Source: Thiomicrorhabdus sp.
GTDB lineage: Bacteria; Pseudomonadota; Gammaproteobacteria; Thiomicrospirales; Thiomicrospiraceae
Length of the DNA: 32,758 nucleotides
NCBI GenBank assembly: GCA_027068835.1
Contig: JAMOLY010000160.1
Location: 1-32,758 of the forward strand
Direction: 5' to 3'
Under the pieces are notes generated by a model, which was not told the origin of the DNA, made no database searches, and saw nothing but the letters and a program-made list of their open reading frames with translations. The position numbers were made by a program, and so were the translations under genes. Shown one piece after another: positions 8,955 to 17,936 of this stretch. How positions within the stretch are numbered: position 1 is the stretch's first letter; each line of letters starts with the position of its first letter.

Positions 8955-9821
8955 ATGTCAGATGCTATGATTATCAACATCACCCTTAATAATGTTCAAG
9001 AGATGGTTATCCAAAACTCAAAACGTCTCCCCGTACTTATCCATTTTTGGTCGCCCGTTAATGAAGCCAGCCAACAAGCGAATGCTCGGTTAGAAACCTT
9101 GGCGCAAGAGATGGCGGGCGAATTTATTTTAGCGAAAGTAAATGTTGATCAACAATCTGACATTGCCGAAAAATTTTCAAACCCCACCCCTCCCTACTAT
9201 AAACTGATTAAAGACGCAGACATTGTGACCGAAGCGGGAGGACTGCAAACTGAAGAGGCGTACCGCACCCTGCTTAAAGAACACATTGTGGATGAGCCAT
9301 CTGAAAAGCTGAGAAAAGAAGCCGCTCAAGCGTTTGCCGAAGGAGAGTTTGATTTGGCATTACAACGCTTAAGCGAAGCGGCTCAGGAGAATCCAAATAA
9401 CATTAAAATTCATTTAGATTTGGTGCAACTTTACCTGCATACCGACCAACTTAAAGAAGCCAAAGAGCTGTTTTCTCAACTGCCGAGTGATGCACAAAAA
9501 GAGCCTCATGGACGTTATATCAAAGGCGTTTTGTTTTTTACTGAGCAGATGCAGCAAGCGCCTGAAATCGCTCAAATACAAGCCACATTAGCCGACAACC
9601 CAAAAGAAGGTGCGTCACTCTTTTACCTAAGTACTTACTTAATTTTAAACGGGCAAGTTGAGCCTGCTTTTCAAACCCTATTACAACTGTTTACGGTTGA
9701 TCGAACTTACCAAGGAGACCTTCCTAAACAGACGCTTTTGCAAGCATTTGATATGTTTTCAGCGTCTCAACCAGAGTTAGTGGCTAAATACCGTCGCACC
9801 TTTCAAAGTTTGTTAAACTAA
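8955..9821 (+). CDS. CnoX/YbbN-like thioredoxin-fold plus TPR chaperedoxin, cysteine-free
   Basis: The 288 aa protein has an N-terminal thioredoxin-like domain (residues 1-110; HFWSPVNEAS at 30-39, then EFILAKVNVDQQ) joined to TPR-like helices (EAAQAFAEGEFDLALQRL, VQLYLHTDQLKEAKELF). This is the layout of E. coli CnoX (YbbN), a holdase that passes substrates to GroEL and DnaK. The redox motif is gone: the CxxC position reads SPVN, the CnoX regulatory Cys position in 'KVNVD' is Asn, and there is no Cys anywhere in the protein. It must therefore act without thiol chemistry, as a constitutive holdase if the function is kept. The ATG at 8955 has AAGGA 8 bases upstream and is preferred to the TTG at 8934. 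Confidence 0.82.
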   Translation: MSDAMIINITLNNVQEMVIQNSKRLPVLIHFWSPVNEASQQANARLETLAQEMAGEFILAKVNVDQQSDIAEKFSNPTPPYYKLIKDADIVTEAGGLQTEEAYRTLLKEHIVDEPSEKLRKEAAQAFAEGEFDLALQRLSEAAQENPNNIKIHLDLVQLYLHTDQLKEAKELFSQLPSDAQKEPHGRYIKGVLFFTEQMQQAPEIAQIQATLADNPKEGASLFYLSTYLILNGQVEPAFQTLLQLFTVDRTYQGDLPKQTLLQAFDMFSASQPELVAKYRRTFQSLLN

Positions 9822-9852
9822 TAGAAACCTTTGCCCGACTCCCCAAATAGAA

Positions 9853-9942
9853 ATGCGAATTAGAGTGCAAGCAATTGATGTGCATAGTAAACTCAAAAAA
9901 GACAATACGTTGCAACGCATGTTTGGAAAAACAGAGAAATGA
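9853..9942 (+). CDS. Possible 29-residue basic small ORF
   Basis: ATG to TGA, 29 codons, starting MRIRVQAIDVHSKLKK, rich in Lys and Arg. It starts 31 bases after the CnoX-like stop and ends 10 bases before the DUF5718 ATG. The ribosome site is poor and I recognise no family. It could be a leader peptide, the remnant of a degraded gene, or chance; the regular placement between two co-directional genes is the main support. Confidence 0.25.
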   Translation: MRIRVQAIDVHSKLKKDNTLQRMFGKTEK

Positions 9943-9952
9943 GAATTAAAAA

Positions 9953-10810
9953 ATGAGCAATGCTTCTTTCCCTAACTTAGAAAAAGTGCTGTGTTTAGGC
10001 GTGGCGGGTAATTTTGCAGGGCATTTAGAGCAGGCGGGAGAAACGCCCGATTTTGTTCACGTGAAAACCCTTAATGCCACTGCACCTAAAGGGCTGTTTC
10101 CTTATTACATTCCAAATCACTCTGGTTTTTTGGGGCAAAACCCACTCTCATCCACACACATAAAATACCCCGAATACTTAGCCGACAACGCACATTTACA
10201 AGCCGAGCCTGAAGTTTGCGTGCTGTTTAACGTTAGTTATCGAAACAACCTCATTACCACCTTAACACCCGAAAAATTTGCGGCGTTTAATGACTGCTCC
10301 ATTCGTAAACCTGGGGCCAAAAAAATCAGTGAAAAGAAAAACTGGGGCGCAGAAACCAAAGGCATTTCAGAGCAATTTATTGCACTGGATCAATTTGATG
10401 AAGGAGGCGAACTCGATGCTTTTAACATCGCCTCTTTTTTAAAGCGCGATGGAAAAATTCATGCCTATGGCAAAGACAGCTCCGTGTGTACCTACTCCTA
10501 TTTTCACCAGCAACTGACTGATTGGATGATTGATAAACTCAATACACAAGAAGATTTTGGCCCATTAGAAGACTTAAGAGCGCACATTAAAACGGCCAAC
10601 TACCCTCAACAAATACTGATAAGCTTAGGCGCAACCACTTATACCAAATTTGGTGAAACCGTATTTTTACAAGCAGGAGATGAGCTATTCTTTTATGTTT
10701 ATGACAGCACACAAAACAGTGCTGAAAGCATTTTAGAGCATGCTGTACAGGCTAATAAAAATATCCCCCCCCCTATCAACAGCTCCGTATTACACCAAAA
10801 GATCATCTAA
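9953..10810 (+). CDS. DUF5718 family protein, remote fumarylacetoacetase (FAH)-fold candidate
   Basis: This 285 aa protein fits what I remember as DUF5718 (LGVAGNFAGHLEQAGE, IRKPGAKKISEKKNWG, FLKRDGKIHAYGKDSS). No function is established. I see an order of motifs like that of the fumarylacetoacetate hydrolase fold: FLGQNPLSSTHIKYPE (compare the PSSLxGPxDPIxxP loop), AEPEVCVLF at 84-92 (compare ExE metal site; Glu85 and Glu87), FNDCSIR at 112-118 (compare NDxSxR; Asp114), RDGK near 165, and LGATTYTKFGETVFLQAGDEL (compare GTPxGxG..LxxGD). That is inference, not a search result. A C9 tract encodes Pro-Pro-Pro in the last 20 codons. The DUF1415 gene follows 5 bases after the stop, so the two are surely co-transcribed. 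Confidence 0.8.
   Translation: MSNASFPNLEKVLCLGVAGNFAGHLEQAGETPDFVHVKTLNATAPKGLFPYYIPNHSGFLGQNPLSSTHIKYPEYLADNAHLQAEPEVCVLFNVSYRNNLITTLTPEKFAAFNDCSIRKPGAKKISEKKNWGAETKGISEQFIALDQFDEGGELDAFNIASFLKRDGKIHAYGKDSSVCTYSYFHQQLTDWMIDKLNTQEDFGPLEDLRAHIKTANYPQQILISLGATTYTKFGETVFLQAGDELFFYVYDSTQNSAESILEHAVQANKNIPPPINSSVLHQKII
10765..10773. repeat. C9 tract near the 3' end of the DUF5718 gene
   Basis: Nine C followed by T, encoding the end of Ile plus Pro-Pro-Pro. One extra C would shift reading into the frame of the DUF1415 gene; I checked each codon from 10774 to the ATG at 10816 in that frame and found no stop. Confidence 0.92.
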
Positions 10811-10815
10811 CCCTT

Positions 10816-11385
10816 ATGACATCTGATCATTCAAATCATTCCATCGTAGAACAACAGGTTCGACAATGGTTAGAGCAAGTCGTTATTGGATTAAACCTCT
10901 GCCCATTTGCCTCACAACCCTATCAAGCACAACAAATTCGTTTTTCGGTCAGTAACAGTCAAACCGCGGAAGCACTGCTCATGGAACTGGCAACCGAATT
11001 GACGTTACTGGCAACCAAACCTACCCGTGAGATTGAAACAACTCTATTGATTACCCCCAAGATGCTAACGGCATTTGATGAGTACAATCAGTTTCTAAAC
11101 CATGTGGATGCATTGCTTGAACAAATGAACTATCAGGGAGTTTTTCAGGTCGCCAGTTTTCACCCTGATTACCAGTTTGCAGGCACTCTACCAGAAGAGG
11201 CAGAAAACCTAACCAATCGTTCGCCCTATCCAATCTTGCACCTAATTCGAGAAGCCAGTTTAGAGCGCGTACTGAAGCACTACCCTAACCCTGAAAACAT
11301 TCCTGACACAAATATCAAACGCGTATCCAACTTAACGGAACAAGAGAAACAAACATTGTTTCCTTACTTATTCGCGCCACATTAA
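10816..11385 (+). CDS. DUF1415 family protein
   Basis: The 189 aa protein matches the DUF1415 family: WLEQVVIGLNLCPFA near the N-terminus, FQVASFHPDYQFAG about residue 115-128, and TNRSPYPILHLIREASLE about 138-156. It is cytoplasmic with no signal peptide or membrane span. The family has no established role. The conserved Cys in LCPFA and His residues in FHPDY and LHLIRE could form a metal or catalytic site. It starts 5 bases after the DUF5718 stop without a good ribosome site of its own, implying translational coupling. A terminator follows. Confidence 0.88.
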   Translation: MTSDHSNHSIVEQQVRQWLEQVVIGLNLCPFASQPYQAQQIRFSVSNSQTAEALLMELATELTLLATKPTREIETTLLITPKMLTAFDEYNQFLNHVDALLEQMNYQGVFQVASFHPDYQFAGTLPEEAENLTNRSPYPILHLIREASLERVLKHYPNPENIPDTNIKRVSNLTEQEKQTLFPYLFAPH

Positions 11386-11431
11386 ACATGTTAAACAGAA
11401 TAGAAGAGACCTGTGTAATTTTAAACATAAA

Positions 11432-11453
11432 AAAAGCCCAATTTTGGGCTTTT
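11432..11453. terminator. Bidirectional terminator between the DUF1415 gene and nuoN
   Basis: AAAAGCCCA / TGGGCTTTT forms a 9-bp stem with a 4-base loop, with A-rich sequence on one side and T on the other, so it can terminate both the plus-strand DUF1415 transcript and the minus-strand nuo operon. Confidence 0.85.
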
Positions 11454-11476
11454 AACATACACACCTAAATGATGTG

Positions 11477-12922
11477 TTACATCGCGTTTAAACTATTAAA
11501 GAAAATATCAATCATGCCGCTTGGCAATAAACCCAGTACCAACAATAGGATTGCAATACTGCTAATACCAATGGTTAGGCTACCATTAACTGGCTCAAGC
11601 CTTGAGGTATCTTCTGGTTTATCAAAGTACATGGCTTTAATTACTTTTAGGTAATAGAAGGCACTGATTACCGCAGCAATGACCGCTAACACTGCTAACC
11701 ATAAGAAGCCTGCTTGAACCACTTCTTCAATGACCAATAATTTTGCCCAAAAGCCGACAAACGGTGGAACACCTGCCATGGAAAACATAATCATCAAAAT
11801 CATAAATGCTAACCAAGGATTACGAGCATTAAGCCCTTTAAAATCAGAAATCAGATCAAACTCTTTACCCGTTCTTGATAGGGCGGCAATAATACCAAAC
11901 CCTGCCACACCCGTAATGGCATAAATCACAACATAGAACATGGAGGATGCATACCCATCAGGGGTTGCGGCAATAACTCCTAAAAGTAGGAACCCCATAT
12001 GCCCAATACCTGAGTAAGCCAGCATACGCTTTAAGTTGTCTTGAACAATGGCAACCACCGCACCCACAATTAATGATAAAACCGATAGCATAATAATTAA
12101 CGACTGCCAGTCATTCAATAAACCCGGCATCGCTTCTGCCAGTAAACGGTACAACATAGCAAAGGCGGCAATTTTAGGTGCGGTTGCAAGAAACATCGTA
12201 ACGGCCGTTGGTGAACCATGATAAACATCGGGCACCCACATGTGAAAAGGCACGGCACCAAGTTTAAAGGCAAGCCCGATCACGACAAAAACGACACCAA
12301 ACGATAAGACCATGCTGTTTACTTCACCCGAAGCAATGACGTTTGCAATTTCTGGGAAGGTAATCGAACCTGTTGCACCGTAAACCATGGATAGACCATA
12401 CAACAACATACCTGTTGCTAAAGCACCTAGTACAAAGTATTTAAGTGCGGCTTCTAGCCCTTGAGCTGAGTCTTTACGCATGGCAACCATGGCATAAATC
12501 GCTAATGACATAATTTCTAGCCCAAGATACATGGTAATCATGTTGTGCGCCGAAATCATGACGAACATCCCTAATACACCAAATAATCCCAGTACAAAAA
12601 ACTCGCCACTGAAAAATTTATGCTGAACTAAATACTCTCTTGCAAAGAAAAAGACCCCAAAAGAGACCGCAAGTGTAAAGAGTTTTAAAACATCCGCAAA
12701 ACCATCACGGACAAAACTGCCATCAAAGGTAATAATTTGTGTGGTTGTAAAACTTGTAATAATTAAGAAACCAACAAAAATCAAACTGATTTGAGTTGCA
12801 TAATAAGTTGCAAATTTAAAACGTTTTGCCCAGAACGTATCCGCAATCAAAATAAACGAAATAAGTGCTAAAAGCACCATTTCTGGGATCGCTGGTGCAA
12901 ATGATGGCATAACAAAGTTCAT
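11477..12922 (-). CDS. nuoN: NADH-quinone oxidoreductase subunit N
   Basis: Antiporter-like membrane subunit of complex I, 481 aa, with about 14 hydrophobic segments in the inner membrane. Recognised by the segment KLGAVPFHMWVPDVYHGSP, containing the conserved broken-helix region, and the later KRMLAYSGIGHMGF with the central channel Lys. It helps form one of the proton pathways. Last gene of the operon, 23 bases after nuoM, with the shared terminator 24 bases beyond its stop. Confidence 0.97.
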   Translation of the reverse strand: MNFVMPSFAPAIPEMVLLALISFILIADTFWAKRFKFATYYATQISLIFVGFLIITSFTTTQIITFDGSFVRDGFADVLKLFTLAVSFGVFFFAREYLVQHKFFSGEFFVLGLFGVLGMFVMISAHNMITMYLGLEIMSLAIYAMVAMRKDSAQGLEAALKYFVLGALATGMLLYGLSMVYGATGSITFPEIANVIASGEVNSMVLSFGVVFVVIGLAFKLGAVPFHMWVPDVYHGSPTAVTMFLATAPKIAAFAMLYRLLAEAMPGLLNDWQSLIIMLSVLSLIVGAVVAIVQDNLKRMLAYSGIGHMGFLLLGVIAATPDGYASSMFYVVIYAITGVAGFGIIAALSRTGKEFDLISDFKGLNARNPWLAFMILMIMFSMAGVPPFVGFWAKLLVIEEVVQAGFLWLAVLAVIAAVISAFYYLKVIKAMYFDKPEDTSRLEPVNGSLTIGISSIAILLLVLGLLPSGMIDIFFNSLNAM

Positions 12923-12945
12923 ATGGTTAACTCACCTATTCCTAA

Positions 12946-14469
12946 TTACAGTTTAGAAGTTGTTGCTTGAACAAGTAGGTTCGCAACGGATGTATTCATG
13001 ACTTCAATCAGTGGGCTTGGGAATACACCCAGTCCAATAATGAAGACGGCTAGCGTGGCCATTAAGGCAAATTCACGCTTATTCAAATCTTGAAGTTTTT
13101 CAACATTGTCATTGGTAATGGGGCCAAAAAATACGCGTTTGACCATCCATAAAGTATAAGCCGCTCCAATAATCAATGTTAAGGCTGCTAAGGTTCCGTA
13201 CCAGATATTGGCTTTAAATGAACTTAAGATAACCATAAACTCACCTACAAACCCTGATGTACCTGGTAGACCTACATTCGCCATTGCAAAAAGAACGGCA
13301 AACATGGTGAACCATGGCATTTTATTCACCACACCACTGTAGGCTGAAATTTCACGCGTATGCATTCGGTCGTACAATACACCAATGGCAAGGAACATCG
13401 CACCAGAGATAAAGCCGTGCGAAATCATTTGAACCATTGCACCTTCCATACCCAGCTGTGCACCTTGCATAGACCCTGTCGAGTCAATAATGTCGTAAAC
13501 AACAAACATCCCTAGTGTTACAAACCCCATATGTGAAATAGAGGAGTAAGCCACCAGTTTTTTCATGTCTGATTGTGCTAACGCAACAATACCGATGTAT
13601 ACAATTGCAATTAACGAAAGCCCAATCACCAGCCAATCTAATGTCATCGACGCATCAGGTGTAATAGGCAAACTAAAGCGAACAAAACCATAGCCCCCCA
13701 TTTTAAGCATAATAGCGGCAAGTACAATAGAACCTGCGGTAGGTGCTTCAACGTGCGCGTCGGGTAACCAAGTGTGCACGGGAAACATGGGAATTTTGAC
13801 CGCAAATGCTGCCAAGAAAGCCAAGAAAATAAAAATTTGTGCCGTCATTCCAAGGTGCATGCCTTGGAAGTCTAAAATAGAGAAGCTTCCTGATTCTGAA
13901 TACATATAGATAAATGCAACCAGCATGAAAACCGACCCTAAGAAGGTATATAAGAAAAACTTTAAGGTGGCATAAACACGCTTAGGTCCACCCCATTTAC
14001 CAATGACGATAAACATTGGAATCAACAGAGCTTCCCAGAACACATAAAATAAGATTGAATCTAGAGCGGCAAAAACACCGACCATGATGCCGCCCATAAT
14101 AAGGAAGGCACCCATATACTGTTCAACACGTTCTTTAATCACATCCCAAGCTGAGACAATCACTAAAACTTGTGTAAATGTCGTTAACAAGATTAATGGC
14201 ATTGAAAGTCCATCAATCCCAAGGTGATAATTGACATTGAACATTGGAATCCATGGTACATTTTCAACAAACTGCATAGATGCCGTTGTGGTATCAAACC
14301 CTGTCCAGAGTGGAATAGAGAGAATAAATGTTAACCCAACAGTGAACAGTGACAACCATTTTGCTAATGTCGGATTATTGCGCCCTGCAAAGAGCACGAG
14401 TAAACCACCGACAATTGGAAGCCAAATTAATGTGCTTAAAATTGGAAAGCCTGTAAGCATGAAGTCCAT
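12946..14469 (-). CDS. nuoM: NADH-quinone oxidoreductase subunit M
   Basis: Antiporter-like proton-pumping subunit of 507 aa. The characteristic KIPMFPVHTWLPDAHVEAPT block with the conserved Lys and the following SIVLAAIMLKMGGYG are present, as is VAYSSISHMGFVTLG. It has about 14 transmembrane segments and sits between NuoL and NuoN in the membrane arm. Start ATG 21 bases after the nuoL stop. Confidence 0.97.
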   Translation of the reverse strand: MDFMLTGFPILSTLIWLPIVGGLLVLFAGRNNPTLAKWLSLFTVGLTFILSIPLWTGFDTTTASMQFVENVPWIPMFNVNYHLGIDGLSMPLILLTTFTQVLVIVSAWDVIKERVEQYMGAFLIMGGIMVGVFAALDSILFYVFWEALLIPMFIVIGKWGGPKRVYATLKFFLYTFLGSVFMLVAFIYMYSESGSFSILDFQGMHLGMTAQIFIFLAFLAAFAVKIPMFPVHTWLPDAHVEAPTAGSIVLAAIMLKMGGYGFVRFSLPITPDASMTLDWLVIGLSLIAIVYIGIVALAQSDMKKLVAYSSISHMGFVTLGMFVVYDIIDSTGSMQGAQLGMEGAMVQMISHGFISGAMFLAIGVLYDRMHTREISAYSGVVNKMPWFTMFAVLFAMANVGLPGTSGFVGEFMVILSSFKANIWYGTLAALTLIIGAAYTLWMVKRVFFGPITNDNVEKLQDLNKREFALMATLAVFIIGLGVFPSPLIEVMNTSVANLLVQATTSKL

Positions 14470-14490
14470 TTCCTTATATCTTGTTCTTAA

Positions 14491-16464
14491 TTACCAAAGA
14501 GCCCAAACCAGCATTGCCAGTAAGCCAAAAATCATTGCAAATGCATAGTGATACATATAACCCGTTTGAGTTAAGCGCAATGCTTGTCCCATATCTTCAA
14601 TTGCCGTAAAGGTTCTTGTGACCATTCCTGTATCAATCAATTTAATATCAACTGCTTTGTTAAAGAAATGACTCAGTTTACGACTACCATCAACAAAAAC
14701 AATCTCATTCAAACGATCAAACCCATAAGCACTGTCCAGTACATAGAATCCTCGTGGACACATTTTTTTCAGTTTAACGGGTAAGCTGGGTACTTTAATG
14801 TACATCAACCATGCAAGGAACACCCCTGATAACGCTAAGATAACGGGCAGTGTCGTAAAGGCATCTAACACCAGTTGCAATGCACCTTGGAAATAATTGT
14901 TATACACCGATAAGGCTACATCATTTTGAGGCAATATTTGAATAGCACTGCCAAAATACTCACCACTCAACATTGGTGCAATCATGGGCCAGCCCATTAT
15001 CGCGGACGGAATTGCAAGTAAAATTAACGGCAACGTAACCACCCAAGGTGACTCTTTAATTTTATGCGTTTTAACGTACTCACTCTCTTTGCCGTGAAAG
15101 ACTAAGAAGAACATACGGAAACTATAGAACGCGGTTACAAAGACCCCTGTCATAAGAAGAACATAGGCAAAATTGGAACCAACTCGTTCAGATGCATCTA
15201 ACGACAGTAAAATACTGTCTTTTGAGAAGAACCCAGAGAACCCTGGAAAACCAATCAAAGCAAGTGAACCAATCAACATCGCAGCATAAGTGATTGGCAT
15301 GTATTTATACAAGCCCCCCATTTCTCTAATATTTTGTTTATGGTGCATCGCAATAATGACCGAACCAGCGGCTAAGAATAACAACGCTTTAAAGAAGCCG
15401 TGCGTTAATACATGGAACATACCTGCCGCATAGGCGGATGCCCCCATTGCCGCAATCATAAAGCCGAGCTGAGATAGGGTTGAATAAGCGATAACACGTT
15501 TGATATCATCTTGTATCAGGCCAAGTAACCCCATCAGAAATGCCGTAGAAGCTCCAACAATGAGAATAACACTTAGTGCGGTTTCTGACATTTCAAATGC
15601 TGGCGATAAACGCGCTATCATAAAGACACCCGCTGTCACCATTGTGGCCGCATGAATCAAGGCTGAAATAGGCGTTGGACCTTCCATGGATTCAGGAAGC
15701 CAAACATGCAATGGCATTTGAGCTGATTTACCCATCGCACCCACAAAAAGTAAAATCAACATCAATGTAATCATTGACCATTCGACACCTGGAATGATCT
15801 CAATCATGACATCGCCATTCGCTGAAAGTTGTGCGAAAAACTCATTGTAATCCATGGTGTTGAAGTAGACAAAAACCAGTGCAATTCCTAAAATGAAACC
15901 AAAGTCACCTACACGGTTGACTAAAAAGGCTTTAAAGTTGGCTTGAATGGCCGACTCACGCTTCATGTAGAAACCAATCAATAGATAAGACACCAGCCCT
16001 ACCGCTTCCCAACCAAAGAACAATTGTAGAAAGTTATTCGCCATCACCAATGAGAGCATTGAAAAAGTAAATAAAGAGATATAACTAAAGAACCGTTGGA
16101 AGTAAGGATCGTCATCCGCATAATCTTCATCATGGCTCATGTACCCTACGGTATAAATATGAACCATTAGAGAGACAAATGTCACCAGTAGCATCATCGT
16201 GGCGGAAAGTTCATCAATCATAAAACCAATTTCAAAACGTATCCCGTCACTGACCATCCATGTATAAAGGCTGGCGTTATACGCTTCTGAAGTATTTAAA
16301 ACAAACTGATTAAAGACATAAGCCGAAAGCACCATGGAAACCGTTACCCCTAAAATGGTAACCGCTTGTGCGCCCTTACGCCCAATCTGCCTGCCTAATA
16401 ATCCCGCAATCGCGGCACCTATTAAAGGAGAAACAAGAATTAAAGTTAAAATCGTATGTAACAT
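14491..16464 (-). CDS. nuoL: NADH-quinone oxidoreductase subunit L
   Basis: Largest antiporter-like subunit, 657 aa, at the distal end of the membrane arm. Motifs include FFGWEAVGLVSYLLIGFY with the conserved Glu, HVWLPESMEGPTPISALIH and RVIAYSTLSQLGFM. The C-terminal lateral helix region is present (length normal), ending with a membrane anchor. It lies 7 bases after nuoK. Confidence 0.97.
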   Translation of the reverse strand: MLHTILTLILVSPLIGAAIAGLLGRQIGRKGAQAVTILGVTVSMVLSAYVFNQFVLNTSEAYNASLYTWMVSDGIRFEIGFMIDELSATMMLLVTFVSLMVHIYTVGYMSHDEDYADDDPYFQRFFSYISLFTFSMLSLVMANNFLQLFFGWEAVGLVSYLLIGFYMKRESAIQANFKAFLVNRVGDFGFILGIALVFVYFNTMDYNEFFAQLSANGDVMIEIIPGVEWSMITLMLILLFVGAMGKSAQMPLHVWLPESMEGPTPISALIHAATMVTAGVFMIARLSPAFEMSETALSVILIVGASTAFLMGLLGLIQDDIKRVIAYSTLSQLGFMIAAMGASAYAAGMFHVLTHGFFKALLFLAAGSVIIAMHHKQNIREMGGLYKYMPITYAAMLIGSLALIGFPGFSGFFSKDSILLSLDASERVGSNFAYVLLMTGVFVTAFYSFRMFFLVFHGKESEYVKTHKIKESPWVVTLPLILLAIPSAIMGWPMIAPMLSGEYFGSAIQILPQNDVALSVYNNYFQGALQLVLDAFTTLPVILALSGVFLAWLMYIKVPSLPVKLKKMCPRGFYVLDSAYGFDRLNEIVFVDGSRKLSHFFNKAVDIKLIDTGMVTRTFTAIEDMGQALRLTQTGYMYHYAFAMIFGLLAMLVWALW

Positions 16465-16471
16465 TAATCAA

Positions 16472-16777
16472 CTACCCCTTAAGTGTGCCAAGATCATCAA
16501 CATTGATGCTCTTACGTTTACGGAAAACCAATACAATAATTGCTAAACCAATGGCGGCTTCAGCCGCCGCCACGGTTAAAATAAAGAAGACAAAAATCTG
16601 CCCCGTTACATCGTTATGGAAGTGCGAAAAAGCCACTAGATTGGTATTAACCGCCAAGAGTAGCAGTTCAATTGCCATCAACAGTACAATCACATTTTTT
16701 CTATTTAAGAAAATACCCGCCATACTGATAATAAAAAGTATTGCGCCAAAAATCAGATAGTCCGATAGAGCAATCAT
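16472..16777 (-). CDS. nuoK: NADH-quinone oxidoreductase subunit K
   Basis: Three-helix membrane subunit of 101 aa, related to MrpC. The conserved Glu in [13 protein letters not shown] (about residue 36) and the second Glu in [10 protein letters not shown] (about 72) are both present; they are the buried acids of the E-channel. Its ATG overlaps the nuoJ stop by 4 bases (ATGA), indicating translational coupling. Confidence 0.97.
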   Translation of the reverse strand: MIALSDYLIFGAILFIISMAGIFLNRKNVIVLLMAIELLLLAVNTNLVAFSHFHNDVTGQIFVFFILTVAAAEAAIGLAIIVLVFRKRKSINVDDLGTLKG

Positions 16778-17415
16778 TTGTCTTCCTCCTCTTTTGGCTT
16801 AATCGGTTCTTCAAATTCTGACTTCATTTTGACCATTTTAAAGCGGTCTGAAGCCTGTGTTTTCACCTGTTTATCAATGTCTTGATAGAGTACTTCACCC
16901 GTTGGTCGGCGGCGTAATGACAGTGCAATTGCAGCCACAATACCTAGTAATAACAGCACAGCGGCTAAAATAAAGGCATACGCATGAACGGTGTATAACT
17001 GAAGCCCTATCGCTTTGGTGTTACTGTAATCTGCTGGGTGCATAACAGGAGCACCAGTAACTTCTAAACCAAAATTTTCAGGCCCGAGTACCATATACAT
17101 CATTGCCGCAATCGATAGCACGACCATTGTTCCAATGGGTAGATACTGTGTAAACCCCTCTTTTATAATAGATAAATTAATATCCAACATCATGACTACG
17201 AATAGAAACAGCACCATAACAGCACCAACATAAACCAGAATAAGCACCAAGCCTAAAAACTCTGCCTGTGCGGTAATCCAAACACCTGCCGTTGCAATAA
17301 AAGCCAGAACAAGCCATAAAGCCGCTTTTACAGGATCTTTGATGGTAATCATCATCACACCAGAAATGCATGCAACGCCAGCCAAAAAATAAAATATAAA
17401 TAGTTCAAATGTCAT
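16774..17415 (-). CDS. nuoJ: NADH-quinone oxidoreductase subunit J
   Basis: Membrane subunit of 213 aa with five hydrophobic segments. The [22 protein letters not shown] segment carries the pi-bulge helix involved in coupling. After the last helix comes a charged cytoplasmic tail (about 45 residues, ending [13 protein letters not shown]). Overlaps nuoK by 4 bases and follows nuoI by 16. Confidence 0.96.
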   Translation of the reverse strand: MTFELFIFYFLAGVACISGVMMITIKDPVKAALWLVLAFIATAGVWITAQAEFLGLVLILVYVGAVMVLFLFVVMMLDINLSIIKEGFTQYLPIGTMVVLSIAAMMYMVLGPENFGLEVTGAPVMHPADYSNTKAIGLQLYTVHAYAFILAAVLLLLGIVAAIALSLRRRPTGEVLYQDIDKQVKTQASDRFKMVKMKSEFEEPIKPKEEEDK

Positions 17416-17431
17416 ATTAATTCACTTTCTA

Positions 17432-17923
17432 TTATCGAAACTTTGCATCAACAGCACGATCGGCAGCAATCTGCTCTTCGTGTTTGTCGCCAAAGGCCAG
17501 TAATTTATCTTTAGTTTGAATATGAGGTCCGCGTTCTTGGAAATCATATTCGAAGACTCTTGTTTCAACAATGGCATCCACGGGGCATGCTTCTTCGCAA
17601 AAACCACAATAAATGCACTTAAACATGTCAATGTCATATTGCGTGGTTCTTCTTGAACCATCATCACGCTCTTCTGACTCAATGGTAATGGCATTAGCAG
17701 GACAAACCGCTTCGCATAATTTACAAGCAATGCAACGCTCTTCACCATTTTCGTAACGTCGTAATGCATGGTGCCCACGAAACCTTGGCGAAATAGGGGT
17801 TTTCTCTTCAGGATAACGCACTGTTATTTTCTTTTTAAAGAAGTACTTACCCGTGACACTGAGACCCTTAAATAGTTCGGTTAGGCCCCATGTTTTGATT
17901 TGATGTTTTAAAAATTTACCCAT
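17432..17923 (-). CDS. nuoI: NADH-quinone oxidoreductase subunit I
   Basis: Ferredoxin-like peripheral subunit of 163 aa carrying clusters N6a and N6b in [12 protein letters not shown] and [12 protein letters not shown]. It relays electrons toward NuoB. The ORF track starts at 17956; I use the ATG at 17923 ([14 protein letters not shown]) because AGAGGG lies 6 bases upstream and the family starts here. Thirteen bases after nuoH. Confidence 0.96.
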   Translation of the reverse strand: MGKFLKHQIKTWGLTELFKGLSVTGKYFFKKKITVRYPEEKTPISPRFRGHHALRRYENGEERCIACKLCEAVCPANAITIESEERDDGSRRTTQYDIDMFKCIYCGFCEEACPVDAIVETRVFEYDFQERGPHIQTKDKLLAFGDKHEEQIAADRAVDAKFR

Positions 17924-17936
17924 GTTACCCTCTAAA

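Noticed and set aside
16368-16760. 130 aa plus-strand ORF over nuoK/nuoL
   Set aside because: Antisense shadow of two well-recognised genes.
17422-17778. 118 aa minus-strand ORF over nuoI
   Set aside because: Out-of-frame shadow of nuoI with no family resemblance.
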